A stretch of 35,364 nt of DNA from Spirochaetota bacterium (GCA_022361115.1 JAKSBL010000060.1:1-35364); one strand, 5' to 3'; shown: positions 1 through 8,954, counted from the stretch's first letter. The notes: generated from the letters alone by a model not told the origin. Numbers and translations are program-made.

Positions 1-504
1 AAAGCAGTATTTTTACAACGCCTCTACTTTGAAGCCATTTTTTCCAAGGGTTTTATGATTACAACTGGATTTGAATATGGTTTTAAGAAACGGATTAATA
101 CTGTTGAAAGCAAACCAGAAGATTGGGAAGACACCGGCTTAGACTTTACAAAAAACATCAAAGAGATTTTAACTATTAAGGAAAATCTTCTCCCCTTACA
201 TGAAGAAAGTTCTATTGAGGTTATTGAACACTCAAACTGGGCAAATGTTTTTTGCTTTGTAAAAGAATGGGACGAACAAAGAGTATTGGCAGTGATGAAT
301 AAAGATACTGAAAGTAAGCAAACTCTAAAATTAATTAATGTACCATACATTCTCAGGGCTAAAAAAATCAAAGATTATTCACCAGACAATAAAGTCAAAG
401 GTCAAATTGAAAGTCTGGATTTATCATTGTTACCCGGTGAAATTAAAATCTTTGCATCAGAAAATCATTGGACAGAGAACACAAAATCAGAAAAACAGGA
501 ATAA
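1..504 (+). CDS. GH13 alpha-amylase-family protein, C-terminal part (5' truncated)
   Basis: The reading frame is open from base 1, so the gene begins outside the window; the ATG at 55 is internal. The visible 167 residues contain GFMITTGFEYGFKKR, the end of a glycoside hydrolase family 13 (beta/alpha)8 barrel as in maltosyltransferase or alpha-amylase-like proteins. After it comes a beta-rich C-terminal domain with LAVMNKDTESKQTL and LLPGEIKIF, typical of the all-beta domain that ends GH13 enzymes. Such enzymes act on alpha-1,4-glucans. The catalytic Asp/Glu residues are upstream and cannot be checked, so the exact specificity is unknown. No signal peptide information is available. Confidence 0.7.
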   Translation, partial: KAVFLQRLYFEAIFSKGFMITTGFEYGFKKRINTVESKPEDWEDTGLDFTKNIKEILTIKENLLPLHEESSIEVIEHSNWANVFCFVKEWDEQRVLAVMNKDTESKQTLKLINVPYILRAKKIKDYSPDNKVKGQIESLDLSLLPGEIKIFASENHWTENTKSEKQE

Positions 505-542
505 AACAAACATCAATAAAAGAGTGGTTTTTTACAATTCCT

Positions 543-594
543 TTGGTTATTACTTCTTTTTCAATTTCTTGCTAACCAACCTACTATTTTTTTT
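543..594 (+). terminator. Weak terminator-like hairpin after the GH13 gene
   Basis: TTGGTTA (543-549) can pair with TAACCAA (573-579) across a 23-nt loop, and a run of eight T follows at 587-594. The stem is short and the loop long, so termination here is only a possibility. Confidence 0.3.
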
Positions 595-643
595 GTTTAA
601 AAATGCAAAAAATTGTTTACATTATTTTATTCGCACCAGAAAA

Positions 644-652
644 TGATATAAT
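644..652 (+). promoter_or_regulatory. Extended -10 promoter for the SUMF1-like gene
   Basis: TGATATAAT is a consensus extended -10 (TGnTATAAT). The A/T-rich DNA upstream has no good -35, as is usual for extended -10 promoters. The start codon lies 18 bases downstream, giving a very short leader. Confidence 0.45.
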
Positions 653-670
653 GAAGCAAAAAGATTTCAT

Positions 671-1495
671 ATGAAAAATTATTTTTATTATACAATTTTA
701 TTATTTTTCCTTTTCTCATTACAGGCTGTTGAAAACTCCCTCATTCCTGTAAAAGGCGGACGCTTTGAAATGGGTGACTTTAAAAAGAAAGCAGCAAATT
801 CTCGACCCCATGTAGTAGAACTGGATGATTTTTATATCAGCCGTTATGAAATCACCCAGGCAGAATTTCAAAACATTATGAATTATAATCCTTCTTATTA
901 TATTGGACCTGACTTACCGGTACATAATATCAGCTGGTATGAAGCAATTGAGTACTGCATTCAACGGAGCATTAAGGAAAAGCTCACACCAGTTTATAAG
1001 ATTAATAAATCAGAGTTTGATAAATACAATCTATCGCAAGAAGATAAATTAAAGTGGATAGTAGAAGTGAACCATGAAGCAAATGGTTACCGCTTACCAA
1101 CAGAGGCAGAATGGGAATATGCTGCTCGAGGCGGAAGAGCCCAAAAAGAAAATATGTTTTTATATAGTGGCAGTGATCACCTGGACGAAGTAGGCTGGTT
1201 TTATGATAACTCCAGTTTTGGACCACGTCAGGTCGGGTTAAAAAAACCCAACCAACTGGATTTATATGACATGAGTGGGAATCTCTATGAATGGTGCTTT
1301 GACTGGTATGGTGAAAACTACTATAAAATCAGCCCCCTCTCTAATCCACAAGGTACAAAATTAGGTATCTATCGAGTTATCCGGGGGGGCTGCTGGCTAA
1401 GAGTTGAATCCGCCTGTAGAGTATATTTTAGAAGAGCAACTCATCCTCATGACAAAGAATTCATTATTGGATTTAGAATCGTACGCAACAAATAA
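671..1495 (+). CDS. SUMF1/formylglycine-generating-enzyme-like exported protein
   Basis: The 274-residue protein starts with a hydrophobic signal peptide (about residues 1-20) and then has the SUMF1 (FGE-sulfatase) fold: IPVKGGRFEMGD near the start, YEITQAEFQ, GYRLPTEAEWEYAARGG in the middle, MSGNLYEWCFDWYG, and the final RVIRGGCW...GFRIV block. In true formylglycine-generating enzymes two Cys act in the last block. Here only one (C249) lines up, the other position is Arg, and C241 sits elsewhere, so I infer a non-FGE role. Proteins of this fold are common in spirochaetes as exported or lipoprotein-like factors of unknown function. The export target could be the periplasm or cell surface. Confidence 0.85.
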   Translation: MKNYFYYTILLFFLFSLQAVENSLIPVKGGRFEMGDFKKKAANSRPHVVELDDFYISRYEITQAEFQNIMNYNPSYYIGPDLPVHNISWYEAIEYCIQRSIKEKLTPVYKINKSEFDKYNLSQEDKLKWIVEVNHEANGYRLPTEAEWEYAARGGRAQKENMFLYSGSDHLDEVGWFYDNSSFGPRQVGLKKPNQLDLYDMSGNLYEWCFDWYGENYYKISPLSNPQGTKLGIYRVIRGGCWLRVESACRVYFRRATHPHDKEFIIGFRIVRNK

Positions 1496-1559
1496 TTTTA
1501 CAGCTCATATCAGAAACAAACACTGTAAAGAATTAAATCATGAAATTTTTTCTATCCTC

Positions 1560-1587
1560 TTGAAAAACCTTTTTTTTCTGTTATACT
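1560..1587 (+). promoter_or_regulatory. Candidate sigma70-type promoter of cheY-cheX
   Basis: TTGAAA (1560-1565), a 16-base spacer and TATACT (1582-1587). A second -10-like TATAAT lies at 1607-1612. This would give a leader of roughly 150 bases that contains the hairpin at 1679-1713. Confidence 0.5.
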
Positions 1588-1678
1588 TATTATTAAGAAA
1601 ATGTATTATAATTATAAAACAGTTCAATATAGATTTGAAGCAGGTAAAAGGTCACTATTTACAGACTAAGCAACCGAT

Positions 1679-1713
1679 CAGGTAGTTGATTTTCCCTCAG
1701 GGAAATCTGCCTG
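1679..1713 (+). other. Stem-loop in the cheY leader
   Basis: TTTCCC-TCA-GGGAAA forms a tight hairpin that extends through GATTT/AAATC to CAGG/CCTG. It lies 18 bases before the AAGGAG ribosome site of cheY and has no T-tract behind it, so it is more likely an mRNA leader structure than a terminator. Confidence 0.4.
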
Positions 1714-1742
1714 GACATGTGTTTTAGTAAAAGGAGAAAAAA

Positions 1743-2153
1743 ATGGATAGGAATATCCCCCTTGGTGATAAAGGAAATGGTGAAAAATTTAAAGTTCTTT
1801 TAGTTGATGATTCAGCTTTTGTTTTAAAACAGTTAAAACAAATTCTTCAATCAGAAGGTTTTGAAATATTAGATACTGCTGAAGATGGAGAAGAGGGATT
1901 AGAAAAATTTAAAAAACATTCTGCTGATTTAGACCTAGTTACCCTAGATATAACCATGCCTAAAATGGATGGTATTACCACTTTGGAAAAAATAATTGAA
2001 TATGATAAAGAAGCGACAGTTATTATGATCAGTGCTTTGGGAAAGGAAGACTTAGTTAAAAAAGCCCTGGTGACTGGTGCAAAAAACTACATTGTAAAAC
2101 CCTTAAATAGGGAAAAAGTTTTGGAAAGATTGGTTTCTGTTTTAAAAAAATAA
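1743..2153 (+). CDS. cheY: Chemotaxis response regulator CheY (spirochaete CheY3-like)
   Basis: This 136-residue single receiver domain carries VLLVDDS with acidic D22/D23, phosphoacceptor D69 in LDITMPKMDG, switch S97 in MISALG, and K119 in YIVKPL, with Y116 at the Tyr106-like position. A short N-terminal tail of about 15 residues precedes the fold, as in Borrelia CheY3, and the LDITMPKMDGIT and MISALGKE...VK patterns match that protein closely. Phospho-CheY binds the flagellar switch to change rotation. AAGGAG at 1731-1736 fixes the start. The gene is 18 bases from cheX and surely cotranscribed with it. Confidence 0.93.
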   Translation: MDRNIPLGDKGNGEKFKVLLVDDSAFVLKQLKQILQSEGFEILDTAEDGEEGLEKFKKHSADLDLVTLDITMPKMDGITTLEKIIEYDKEATVIMISALGKEDLVKKALVTGAKNYIVKPLNREKVLERLVSVLKK

Positions 2154-2171
2154 ATAATATGGAGATTTTAA

Positions 2172-2633
2172 ATGAGAGTTGAATATATTAATCCATTTGT
2201 AGAATCATCTGTTAGTGTATTAAAAGAAGTACTAAACCTGGATGTTCAACGAGAACAAATTAGCCTGAAATCTAAAGCAATTCCAGTACTTGAAGTTGCT
2301 GTTATTGTTGGCCTGGTTGGTCAGGTTGAAGGTCGCGTGCTCTTTGACATGTCAAAAGAGACAACTCTCAATATTGCCTCCAGGATGAATGAAGAAACGA
2401 TTACAGAATTCGATGATCTTACTAAAGCTACTATAACCGAACTAGGAAACATGATCACCGGAAGAGCTGTTACCAAGTTATCTGAAATGGGTTATAAATT
2501 TGATGTTACCCCTCCTGCCATATTTACCGGACAAAACATGGAAATCAGTGATATTGAGATTGAATCACTGGTTGTTCCAATTGTTTCACCTTTAGGTAGA
2601 ATAGAAATAAATGTAGCATTAAGAGAAAAATAA
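2172..2633 (+). CDS. cheX: CheY-P phosphatase CheX
   Basis: The 153-residue protein belongs to the CheX/CheC/FliY phosphatase family. It has VIVGLVGQVEGRVLFDM (residues 44-60), and the helix with the catalytic E-x-x-N motif, here E90-L-G-N93 in TELGNMITGRA. The C-terminal strand VVPIVSPLGRIEINVAL completes the fold. CheX dephosphorylates CheY-P; in Borrelia the CheX/CheY3 pair is needed for chemotaxis, and a single E-x-x-N helix with a dimer is typical. GGAG at 2161-2164 precedes the ATG. The order here is cheY then cheX with no cheA or cheW in the window. Confidence 0.9.
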   Translation: MRVEYINPFVESSVSVLKEVLNLDVQREQISLKSKAIPVLEVAVIVGLVGQVEGRVLFDMSKETTLNIASRMNEETITEFDDLTKATITELGNMITGRAVTKLSEMGYKFDVTPPAIFTGQNMEISDIEIESLVVPIVSPLGRIEINVALREK

Positions 2634-2653
2634 CATTTTTAAATCCTCTACTA

Positions 2654-2681
2654 TTGACATTCCTCTTTAATATCATATACT
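2654..2681 (+). promoter_or_regulatory. Promoter of glyA
   Basis: TTGACA (perfect -35, 2654-2659), 16-base spacer, TATACT (2676-2681). It lies 31 bases before the chosen glyA start. Confidence 0.65.
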
Positions 2682-2712
2682 ATCGACTATACTCAAATGA
2701 AGGATGGAAATC

Positions 2713-3996
2713 ATGAATCATTTAAAGGAATTTGATCCTGATCTCTTTGCGGCAATGGATAAGGAGCTTTATCGGGAAAAATATCAACTGGAAATGATTG
2801 CCAGTGAAAATATTGTTAGTAATCGAGTTTTAGAGGCCCAGGGTAGTGTACTAACGAATAAATATGCAGAAGGGTATCCAGCCAAACGCTATTATGGCGG
2901 ATGTGAATTTGTAGATCTGGCTGAAGAGTTGGCCATTGAACGGGCTAAAGAGTTATTTAAATGTGAATTTGCCAATGTACAACCTCACTCTGGAAGCCAG
3001 GCTAATATGGGTGTTTATTTAAGTGTTTTAAAACCAGGCGATAAAATTATGGGCATGAACCTCTCACATGGTGGACACCTAACCCATGGCTCTCCAGTTA
3101 ATTTTAGTGGAAAACTATTTGAAGTTATATTTTATGGAGTCAATCCAGAAACAGAAACAATAGACTATGACCAGATGGCAGAGCTAGCTCAAAAAGAAAA
3201 ACCAAAACTTATCATTGCTGGTGCCAGTGCCTATCCTAGAACTATTGACTTTAAAAAATTTAGAGAAATAGCTGATTCTGTTGATGCATACTTAGTGACA
3301 GATATGGCTCATATAGCAGGGTTAGTAGCAACTGGTTTACATCCTAGCCCATTACCTCATTCTCATTTTGTTACCAGTACAACCCATAAAACTTTACGAG
3401 GCCCAAGAGGTGGTTTAATTTTAATGGGTCAGGATTTTCTTAATAAAATGGGAGTTGTCGCTCCTAAATCAGGCCGGGTAAAAAACATGAGTGAATTAAT
3501 CAATTCAACTATTTTCCCAGGAATTCAGGGAGGACCATTAATGCATGTTATTGCAGCCAAAGCTGTTGCCTTTAAGGAAGCTTTACAGCCAGAATTCAAA
3601 TCCTATCAGGAACAGGTCATTAAAAACTGTCAGGCATTAGCAAAAGCCCTGACAGATAATGGTTTTCGATTAGTATCAGGTGGTTCCGATAATCATTTAT
3701 TGCTCGTTGATCTAACATCAAAAGATGTAAGTGGTAAAAAATTTGAAAAAGCTCTGGACCAGGCTGGTATTACTGTTAATAAAAATGGTATTCCATTTGA
3801 TCAAAAACCACCAACTGTCACCAGTGGTATAAGAGTTGGTACTCCTGCTTTAACCAGCCGCGGTATGAAAGAAAAAGAAATGGAGATCATTGCCGGATGG
3901 TATAATGAAATTATTTCTGATATTGATAACACTGAAAAACAGGCTGCGATTAAAGCAGAAGTTAAAAAACTTTGTGAAGAATTTCCAGTTTATTAA
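2713..3996 (+). CDS. glyA: Serine hydroxymethyltransferase
   Basis: PLP enzyme that interconverts serine and glycine while charging tetrahydrofolate with a one-carbon unit; cytosolic, tetrameric or dimeric. The length (427 aa) is that of bacterial GlyA. Visible hallmarks are ASENIVS near residue 30, [40 protein letters not shown], and the PLP-lysine segment [14 protein letters not shown] with K226. The ORF track starts at 2704, but GAAGGA (2699-2704) overlaps that ATG and lies 8 bases before the ATG at 2713, so 2713 is preferred. It has its own promoter and terminator. Confidence 0.97.
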   Translation: MNHLKEFDPDLFAAMDKELYREKYQLEMIASENIVSNRVLEAQGSVLTNKYAEGYPAKRYYGGCEFVDLAEELAIERAKELFKCEFANVQPHSGSQANMGVYLSVLKPGDKIMGMNLSHGGHLTHGSPVNFSGKLFEVIFYGVNPETETIDYDQMAELAQKEKPKLIIAGASAYPRTIDFKKFREIADSVDAYLVTDMAHIAGLVATGLHPSPLPHSHFVTSTTHKTLRGPRGGLILMGQDFLNKMGVVAPKSGRVKNMSELINSTIFPGIQGGPLMHVIAAKAVAFKEALQPEFKSYQEQVIKNCQALAKALTDNGFRLVSGGSDNHLLLVDLTSKDVSGKKFEKALDQAGITVNKNGIPFDQKPPTVTSGIRVGTPALTSRGMKEKEMEIIAGWYNEIISDIDNTEKQAAIKAEVKKLCEEFPVY

Positions 3997-4010
3997 ATAG
4001 ATAATAGATA

Positions 4011-4042
4011 AAAAAGATTTCTGTATAAACAGAAATCTTTTT
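4011..4042. terminator. Bidirectional rho-independent terminator between glyA and the M32 peptidase
   Basis: AAAAAGATTTCTGT (4011-4024) and ACAGAAATCTTTTT (4029-4042) form a perfect 14-bp stem with an ATAA loop. There are T-runs on both strands, so it can stop glyA and the convergent peptidase gene. Confidence 0.85.
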
Positions 4043-4099
4043 TTATTATAAACTAAAGCAACCGAACATTTGGTTAATCTTTTCAATCATTATTGACAC

Positions 4100-5596
4100 T
4101 TATAATTGATAAATATCCTGATATTTGTCATCTAAATATTTCATAAAATAATCTGATTTCAGATTTTCTCCACTAATTTTATTTACTAATTCCTCAGTTG
4201 AGTACATATTTCCCATCTGGTATACCTTTGCCTTCATCCATTCTTTAATCTTTGTAAATTTATCACCAGAGAAATTGACTAAATCTGGAATATCCTTCTG
4301 CATAGCTTGATATATTTGAGCTGAAATTAGGTTACCTAATGTATAGGTTGGAAAATAACCAAATAATCCTGCTGACCAATGAATATCTTGCAAATAACCT
4401 TCTTTTTTACTGGCTGGATAAAAATCAAAAAGTGATTTAGTTGTTTCATTCCAGTATTCTTCCAGATCCATGACTTTTAAAGTTCCATTGATAATTTTGT
4501 TCTCAACTTCAGTTCGTAATAAAATATGAAGATTGTAAGTTACTTCATCTGCTTCAATTCGTATCGGAGAAAGTTTTACCTGATTAACAGCCTGATAAAA
4601 CTGCTCAACTTTTACCTGCTCAAGATTTTGAGGAAAAACTTTCTGAATATGGGGAAAATAATGTTCCCAGAAACCTCTACTACGGCCTACGATATTTTCA
4701 TAAAAACGGGATTGAGACTCATGCAGAGAAAGTGACAAGAGGTTAGCACAGGGTGAATATTCCAGAGCCTCACAAACTCCTAGTTCATATAAAGCATGAC
4801 CAGTTTCATGAATAGTGGAAAAAAATCCATCCATCACATTGTTTTCTTTTAAATTAGTAGTTATCCGAACATCAAATACTCCAATATTTGTAGTAAATGG
4901 ATGAACAGAATAATCCTGACGAAAACTTTCTAAATCTATACCCATTTGTTCTAAAATGAAGAGCCCAAAATCCCATTGCTTTTGAACATCATAGCTTTTA
5001 TTTAAAAAATCTGTATTAATCGTTACAGATGATTTATTAATTTTTTGAATAAACTCAACCAACTGCCCTTTTAATTCTTCAAATAATGGAGCAATAAAGG
5101 AATACTTTAAATTTGGATCATAATCGTCTAATAAAGCATCATAAGGGTTGTTTTTATAACCAATGGTATTTGCATAGCGAATTTTTAAATCAATAATTTT
5201 AATCAGTAATTTCTTGTACTCCCTATCATCACCAGTCTCTCGGGCTTTTTCCCATTCATCCTGTGCTAATGCTTTAGTACGGGCAAGTTCAATTTCCAAA
5301 TTTGCCGGTATTTTTCGTTTTTTTACTAATAAATAAATTAAAAATTCAATTTCTTTTTGTTTTTGAAAAGGAAAATCCTTAAAATCAGGCCCTTCATATA
5401 ATTTGTAAAGACTAATATAAAAATCATCATCCAGGTATTTTGAATGAATAATCTCTGTTAAAAAAGCAATCTTCTCTGCTCTGGACTGTATTCCTCTTTT
5501 AGGCATATAAACGGCCTGATCCCATTCTAAAAGTGCCAGTGTTTCTTCCAGATTTCTGATTAGTTGATAGGATTTCATAATTTGCTGATAATTCAT
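4100..5596 (-). CDS. Carboxypeptidase Taq family (M32) metallopeptidase
   Basis: A 498-residue zinc carboxypeptidase that trims C-terminal residues from peptides in the cytoplasm. The M32 signatures are all present: DVRITT (the DxRxT motif), HETGH as the HEXXH zinc site at about residues 263-267, and HESQSRFYEN downstream. There is no signal peptide. The ORF track begins 25 codons upstream in A/T-rich DNA with an unlikely N-terminus; the ATG at 5596 has an AGAGGT ribosome site (complement of 5604-5608) and gives MNYQQIMKSYQLIRNLEE, the normal family start. It converges on glyA across the shared terminator. Confidence 0.93.
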   Translation of the reverse strand: MNYQQIMKSYQLIRNLEETLALLEWDQAVYMPKRGIQSRAEKIAFLTEIIHSKYLDDDFYISLYKLYEGPDFKDFPFQKQKEIEFLIYLLVKKRKIPANLEIELARTKALAQDEWEKARETGDDREYKKLLIKIIDLKIRYANTIGYKNNPYDALLDDYDPNLKYSFIAPLFEELKGQLVEFIQKINKSSVTINTDFLNKSYDVQKQWDFGLFILEQMGIDLESFRQDYSVHPFTTNIGVFDVRITTNLKENNVMDGFFSTIHETGHALYELGVCEALEYSPCANLLSLSLHESQSRFYENIVGRSRGFWEHYFPHIQKVFPQNLEQVKVEQFYQAVNQVKLSPIRIEADEVTYNLHILLRTEVENKIINGTLKVMDLEEYWNETTKSLFDFYPASKKEGYLQDIHWSAGLFGYFPTYTLGNLISAQIYQAMQKDIPDLVNFSGDKFTKIKEWMKAKVYQMGNMYSTEELVNKISGENLKSDYFMKYLDDKYQDIYQL

Positions 5597-5942
5597 CTTA
5601 ATACCTCTTTTTATAATATATATATTTATTTTACTTTTTATTTTTGTTTTACTCGAAGCAGCAGACAGCATTAATTTTAATGCATGAGTACTATAGTATT
5701 TTAATTATTTTTAAAACAATATTTCTTCATTCATGAATATATATGAATAATATAAGCAGTGAATAGGTAACAGGAATTTTATTATACCACAATATGCTTA
5801 GTTGGAAAGTTTTTTTACAGAGATAATGATGAAAAAGGTGGCTGATATTATGATAATTGGTTTTTTTCTCCCTTAATTTATTCTTGCTAAAATATTGGTT
5901 ATAGATTATAATTCACAGATATTATTTTTATAGGAATATACT
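5597..5942. other. Divergent intergenic region, M32 peptidase / EF-G
   Basis: 346 bases of very A/T-rich DNA without an ORF. On the plus side there is the EF-G promoter at 5884-5912. On the minus side ATTATA at 5781-5786 (TATAAT on the minus strand) with a poor -35 (TTTCCA) is a candidate for the peptidase promoter. AATATATATGAATAATATA at 5737-5755 is a low-complexity A/T stretch. I see no riboswitch or small RNA. Confidence 0.4.
5884..5912 (+). promoter_or_regulatory. Promoter of the EF-G paralogue
   Basis: TTGCTA (5884-5889), 17-base spacer, TATAAT (5907-5912). The TTG start follows 30 bases later with AGGAA at 5932-5936. Confidence 0.55.
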
Positions 5943-7967
5943 TTGCAGATTGGTAAGAAGATTAGAAATTTTGGATTTATTGCTCATATTGATGCTGGTA
6001 AGACCACTACCACAGAGAGAGTATTGTTTTTAACAGGTTCTAACTACCGAATTGGAGAAGTGGATGAGGGAACCACCACTACTGACTGGATGTTAGAAGA
6101 AAAGGAAAGAGGCATTACTATTGTCTCTGCAGCTGTTAGTTGTCAGTGGAATGGTCATCAACTGCATATTATTGATACTCCCGGACATGTTGACTTTATT
6201 GCAGAAGTACACCGAAGTTTACGGGTTTTAGATGGTGTTGTTGTCGTGTTCTGCGGAGTCAGTGGTGTACAAACACAATCAGAGGCAGTCTGGAAAGAAG
6301 CAGATAAGTTCAAAATTCCCCGTATTGCATATATTAATAAACTGGATCGAATAGGAGCTGATTTTGATAATGCTGTAAACGAAATTCAAATAAAACTCAA
6401 AGCCAATCCTTTGCCAATTACTGTTCCGGTTTATGAAGAAGATAGTCTAATCGCAATTGTAGATCTGATAAATATGCAGTGCTGGACTTTTTTAGAAGAC
6501 GGAAAGATAGATCAGAGCCAACCTATACCGGATTCTTTTCAGGAAAAAGCCAGTCATTATCGGGAAAACCTAATCAATATTCTGACGGAAAATGATGACT
6601 CCCTATTAGAAGCTGTTTTAGAAGAAAAGGTCACTTCAGAATTGCTTCAAAAATCTATTCGCCAGGGAGCAATTAACTTAAAGTTTATCCCTGTTTTAGC
6701 TGGTTCCAGTTTTAAAAATATAGGAGTTCCATTATTGATTGACGCAATTGTGGATTTTCTGCCATCACCAATAGAAGCTCCTGCTATCGAAGCCTATCAT
6801 CATCAGAAAGAACAAAGTGTTTTAGTAAAATATCAACCTGAAGATCCTCCACTGCTCTATGTATTTAAGCTACAGTTTAATAAAGAGATGGGACCATTAA
6901 GCTTTGCCCGGATCTATCATGGTACAATCAAAACCGGGATGACAATACACAACATCCGCAGCAAAAAAGAAGAGCGGATACTTTCAATTTTAAAGATTTA
7001 TGGAGATAAATTTGAACGTCTTGATCAAGCTGAGGCAGGAGATATTGTGATCCTGGTGGGAATGAAAGAAACTACTACTGGTGATACTCTGGGAATTATT
7101 AATAATAAACTATCATTGGAAAATTTATATTTTCCAGAACCAGTTATTTTTATGAAAGTTGAACCACGCAATGCAGTGGACCAGAATAAATTTATTACAG
7201 CCCGGCAAAATCTCATGTTAGAAGATCCTACTCTAACATATAAAGAAGATAATGAAACAGGTGAAACTCTGATTGGAGGAATGGGTGAACTTCATCTAGA
7301 GATTTTTTTGGAGAGAGTAAAAAGTGAATACAAAATTGATATCAATAGCGGGAATCCGCAGGTAGCACACCGAGAAACACCAAAAGATTTGGGGCAGTTA
7401 ACCCATCTATTTGAATCCAAAATTGGTGGAAACACCAATCATGTAGAAATTGATATCAGCATTGAACCAAAAGAGCGGAACTCTGGTGTTAACCTTCAAT
7501 CAAATCTTTCTGCTAAGCAATATACCCAGGATATCATCGAATCAGCAAAAAAAGGGATATACAATGCTTTAATTTCTGGCCCAGAAGGGGCTTATCCGGT
7601 GATTGATTGCTCCATCAGCATTAATGATTTAACTTTTGATGATGCTAAGAATGCTGTTTTAGCTGTAGAAGCTGCTGCAAGTATTTGTACTACCAACCTT
7701 TTAAGACAAATCGGTATGGATTTACTAGAACCTTTAATGCGTTTAGAAATTACTCAGCCAGAATCTTTTACAGGAGCTGTGATCGGAGATTTACAAAGTC
7801 GGAATGGAATAATCCTGGATATTATAAAAAAACATGAACAAGATTTAGTTATTGCTAAAGCTCCCTTAAAAAATCTTTTTGGCTACGCTACTGGATTAAG
7901 AAGTATAACTCAGGGGAAAGGTAACTTTACCATGAAATTTTTTGAGTATGATAAAGTAGACACCTGA
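5943..7967 (+). CDS. Elongation factor G-like translational GTPase (EF-G2 type)
   Basis: A 674-residue five-domain EF-G homologue. The G domain has AHIDAGKT (14-21), ERGIT (55-59), DTPGH (78-82) and NKLD (132-135). Domains II-V follow; GGMGELHLEIFLERV in domain III is well kept. In domain IV the usual glycine-rich RQSGGRGQYGHV-type loop is replaced by FESKIGGNTNHVEI, which is seen in second-copy EF-Gs. Spirochaetes typically carry two EF-Gs, one for translocation and one specialised for ribosome recycling with RRF; the loop change and the DWM-ERGIT region make me infer the second type. A TTG start is used, supported by AGGAA six bases upstream. Not linked to str operon genes. Confidence 0.88.
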   Translation: MQIGKKIRNFGFIAHIDAGKTTTTERVLFLTGSNYRIGEVDEGTTTTDWMLEEKERGITIVSAAVSCQWNGHQLHIIDTPGHVDFIAEVHRSLRVLDGVVVVFCGVSGVQTQSEAVWKEADKFKIPRIAYINKLDRIGADFDNAVNEIQIKLKANPLPITVPVYEEDSLIAIVDLINMQCWTFLEDGKIDQSQPIPDSFQEKASHYRENLINILTENDDSLLEAVLEEKVTSELLQKSIRQGAINLKFIPVLAGSSFKNIGVPLLIDAIVDFLPSPIEAPAIEAYHHQKEQSVLVKYQPEDPPLLYVFKLQFNKEMGPLSFARIYHGTIKTGMTIHNIRSKKEERILSILKIYGDKFERLDQAEAGDIVILVGMKETTTGDTLGIINNKLSLENLYFPEPVIFMKVEPRNAVDQNKFITARQNLMLEDPTLTYKEDNETGETLIGGMGELHLEIFLERVKSEYKIDINSGNPQVAHRETPKDLGQLTHLFESKIGGNTNHVEIDISIEPKERNSGVNLQSNLSAKQYTQDIIESAKKGIYNALISGPEGAYPVIDCSISINDLTFDDAKNAVLAVEAAASICTTNLLRQIGMDLLEPLMRLEITQPESFTGAVIGDLQSRNGIILDIIKKHEQDLVIAKAPLKNLFGYATGLRSITQGKGNFTMKFFEYDKVDT

Positions 7968-7994
7968 TTTGTAAAAAATATTTAAAAAAACAGC

Positions 7995-8023
7995 TTGCAA
8001 TTTCCCAAAATCAATGGTATAAA
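7995..8023 (+). promoter_or_regulatory. Promoter of the PilZ-like gene
   Basis: TTGCAA (7995-8000), 17-base spacer, TATAAA (8018-8023) preceded by an extended TG (8015-8016). The leader is about 90 bases and ends with AAGGAG at 8108-8113. Confidence 0.55.
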
Positions 8024-8120
8024 AAATTAACCTTTTAGACAAGCTACCTATCTATCCAAAAAGTACTTCATTCAATTTCAAAAAGTTCAATATTCGTTTC
8101 ATTTTTTAAGGAGAAATTTA

Positions 8121-8954
8121 ATGTATCGGACAGGAGAAATTGAAAACCCTCCAAATATGATCTATTGGGCAGAAATGCCTAATGTGATTGGGGAAGAAGA
8201 AAATCTGGAACTATTAAAAAATGATATATTTCTAATCAGATATAATTTGAATAATCCCGATGATTTAGAAAAACTCAGCAAATTAGATAGTGAAAATAGT
8301 GCCTATTTTTTTAACCTGGATAAAATTATCCGTTTCCAATCTCTAAGCCGTACTAGTAATACTTGTTATCTCAATAACTTACTGCAATGCATTTCTAATT
8401 TTAAGCCCCATCAATCCTTAATTCACACAACATTGATTGATGATAAATTGGCAAATACCATAAAATCCTTTGGTATTCCATATATTGAAAAAAACTTACA
8501 AAACAGAAAACAAGCACTTACAACAGTTACTAATTTGATAAAGCCCTTTTTCTCTGATAAAGGCCAGGTAAAGAAAGCAAAAATACGGATGAATTTTAAA
8601 GGTTTAGAAGTAAAATGTAAACTTATCCGCAAAGCAGAAAATGAAAGAGTACATAATGCATATTTAAGAGATTTAAGTCTTAATGGAGCTAGCATGCTGT
8701 TGGATTCTGATCTAAATTTTGAATTCTTTAACCTAAAAGATATAGTCAAAGTAGAATTGTATTTAAAACCCCATATTATTATTATCCATCAAGGCTTTGT
8801 CTGTCAATTAGATAGAGAAACAAGAACTGCAAAAATCTGTTTTAATGTAAATGATAACCGAATGGTTCACCCCAATGAAGGGGATAAAATTTGTCGATTA
8901 TTTTATAAATGGCTAAAAGAAATTTACCCCCATGAAGAAATCACAATTAACTGA
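8121..8954 (+). CDS. PilZ-like domain protein (possible c-di-GMP effector)
   Basis: A 277-residue soluble protein. The C-terminal half (about 150-265) looks like a PilZ beta-barrel: KAKIRMNFKGLEVKCKLIR, then YLRDLSLNGASMLL, which resembles the D/NxSxxG motif, then strands around VELYLKP and GFVCQLDRETRTAKICF. The canonical RxxxR c-di-GMP motif is not clear, so binding is uncertain. The N-terminal half (1-145) is unrecognised but could be a flagellar-brake-like (YcgR-N/PilZN) domain. Own promoter and a strong AAGGAG site. Neighbour of the GHKL-HDOD gene, in a convergent arrangement, which fits a signalling role. Confidence 0.55.
   Translation: MYRTGEIENPPNMIYWAEMPNVIGEEENLELLKNDIFLIRYNLNNPDDLEKLSKLDSENSAYFFNLDKIIRFQSLSRTSNTCYLNNLLQCISNFKPHQSLIHTTLIDDKLANTIKSFGIPYIEKNLQNRKQALTTVTNLIKPFFSDKGQVKKAKIRMNFKGLEVKCKLIRKAENERVHNAYLRDLSLNGASMLLDSDLNFEFFNLKDIVKVELYLKPHIIIIHQGFVCQLDRETRTAKICFNVNDNRMVHPNEGDKICRLFYKWLKEIYPHEEITIN

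Noticed and set aside
338-646. 102-aa plus-strand ORF after the GH13 gene
   Set aside because: Mostly overlaps the GH13 frame and its unique tail is low-complexity A/T-derived sequence without a ribosome site.
4093-4106. TTGACA followed by TATAAT on the plus strand
   Set aside because: The two boxes are only two bases apart, so they cannot form a promoter.
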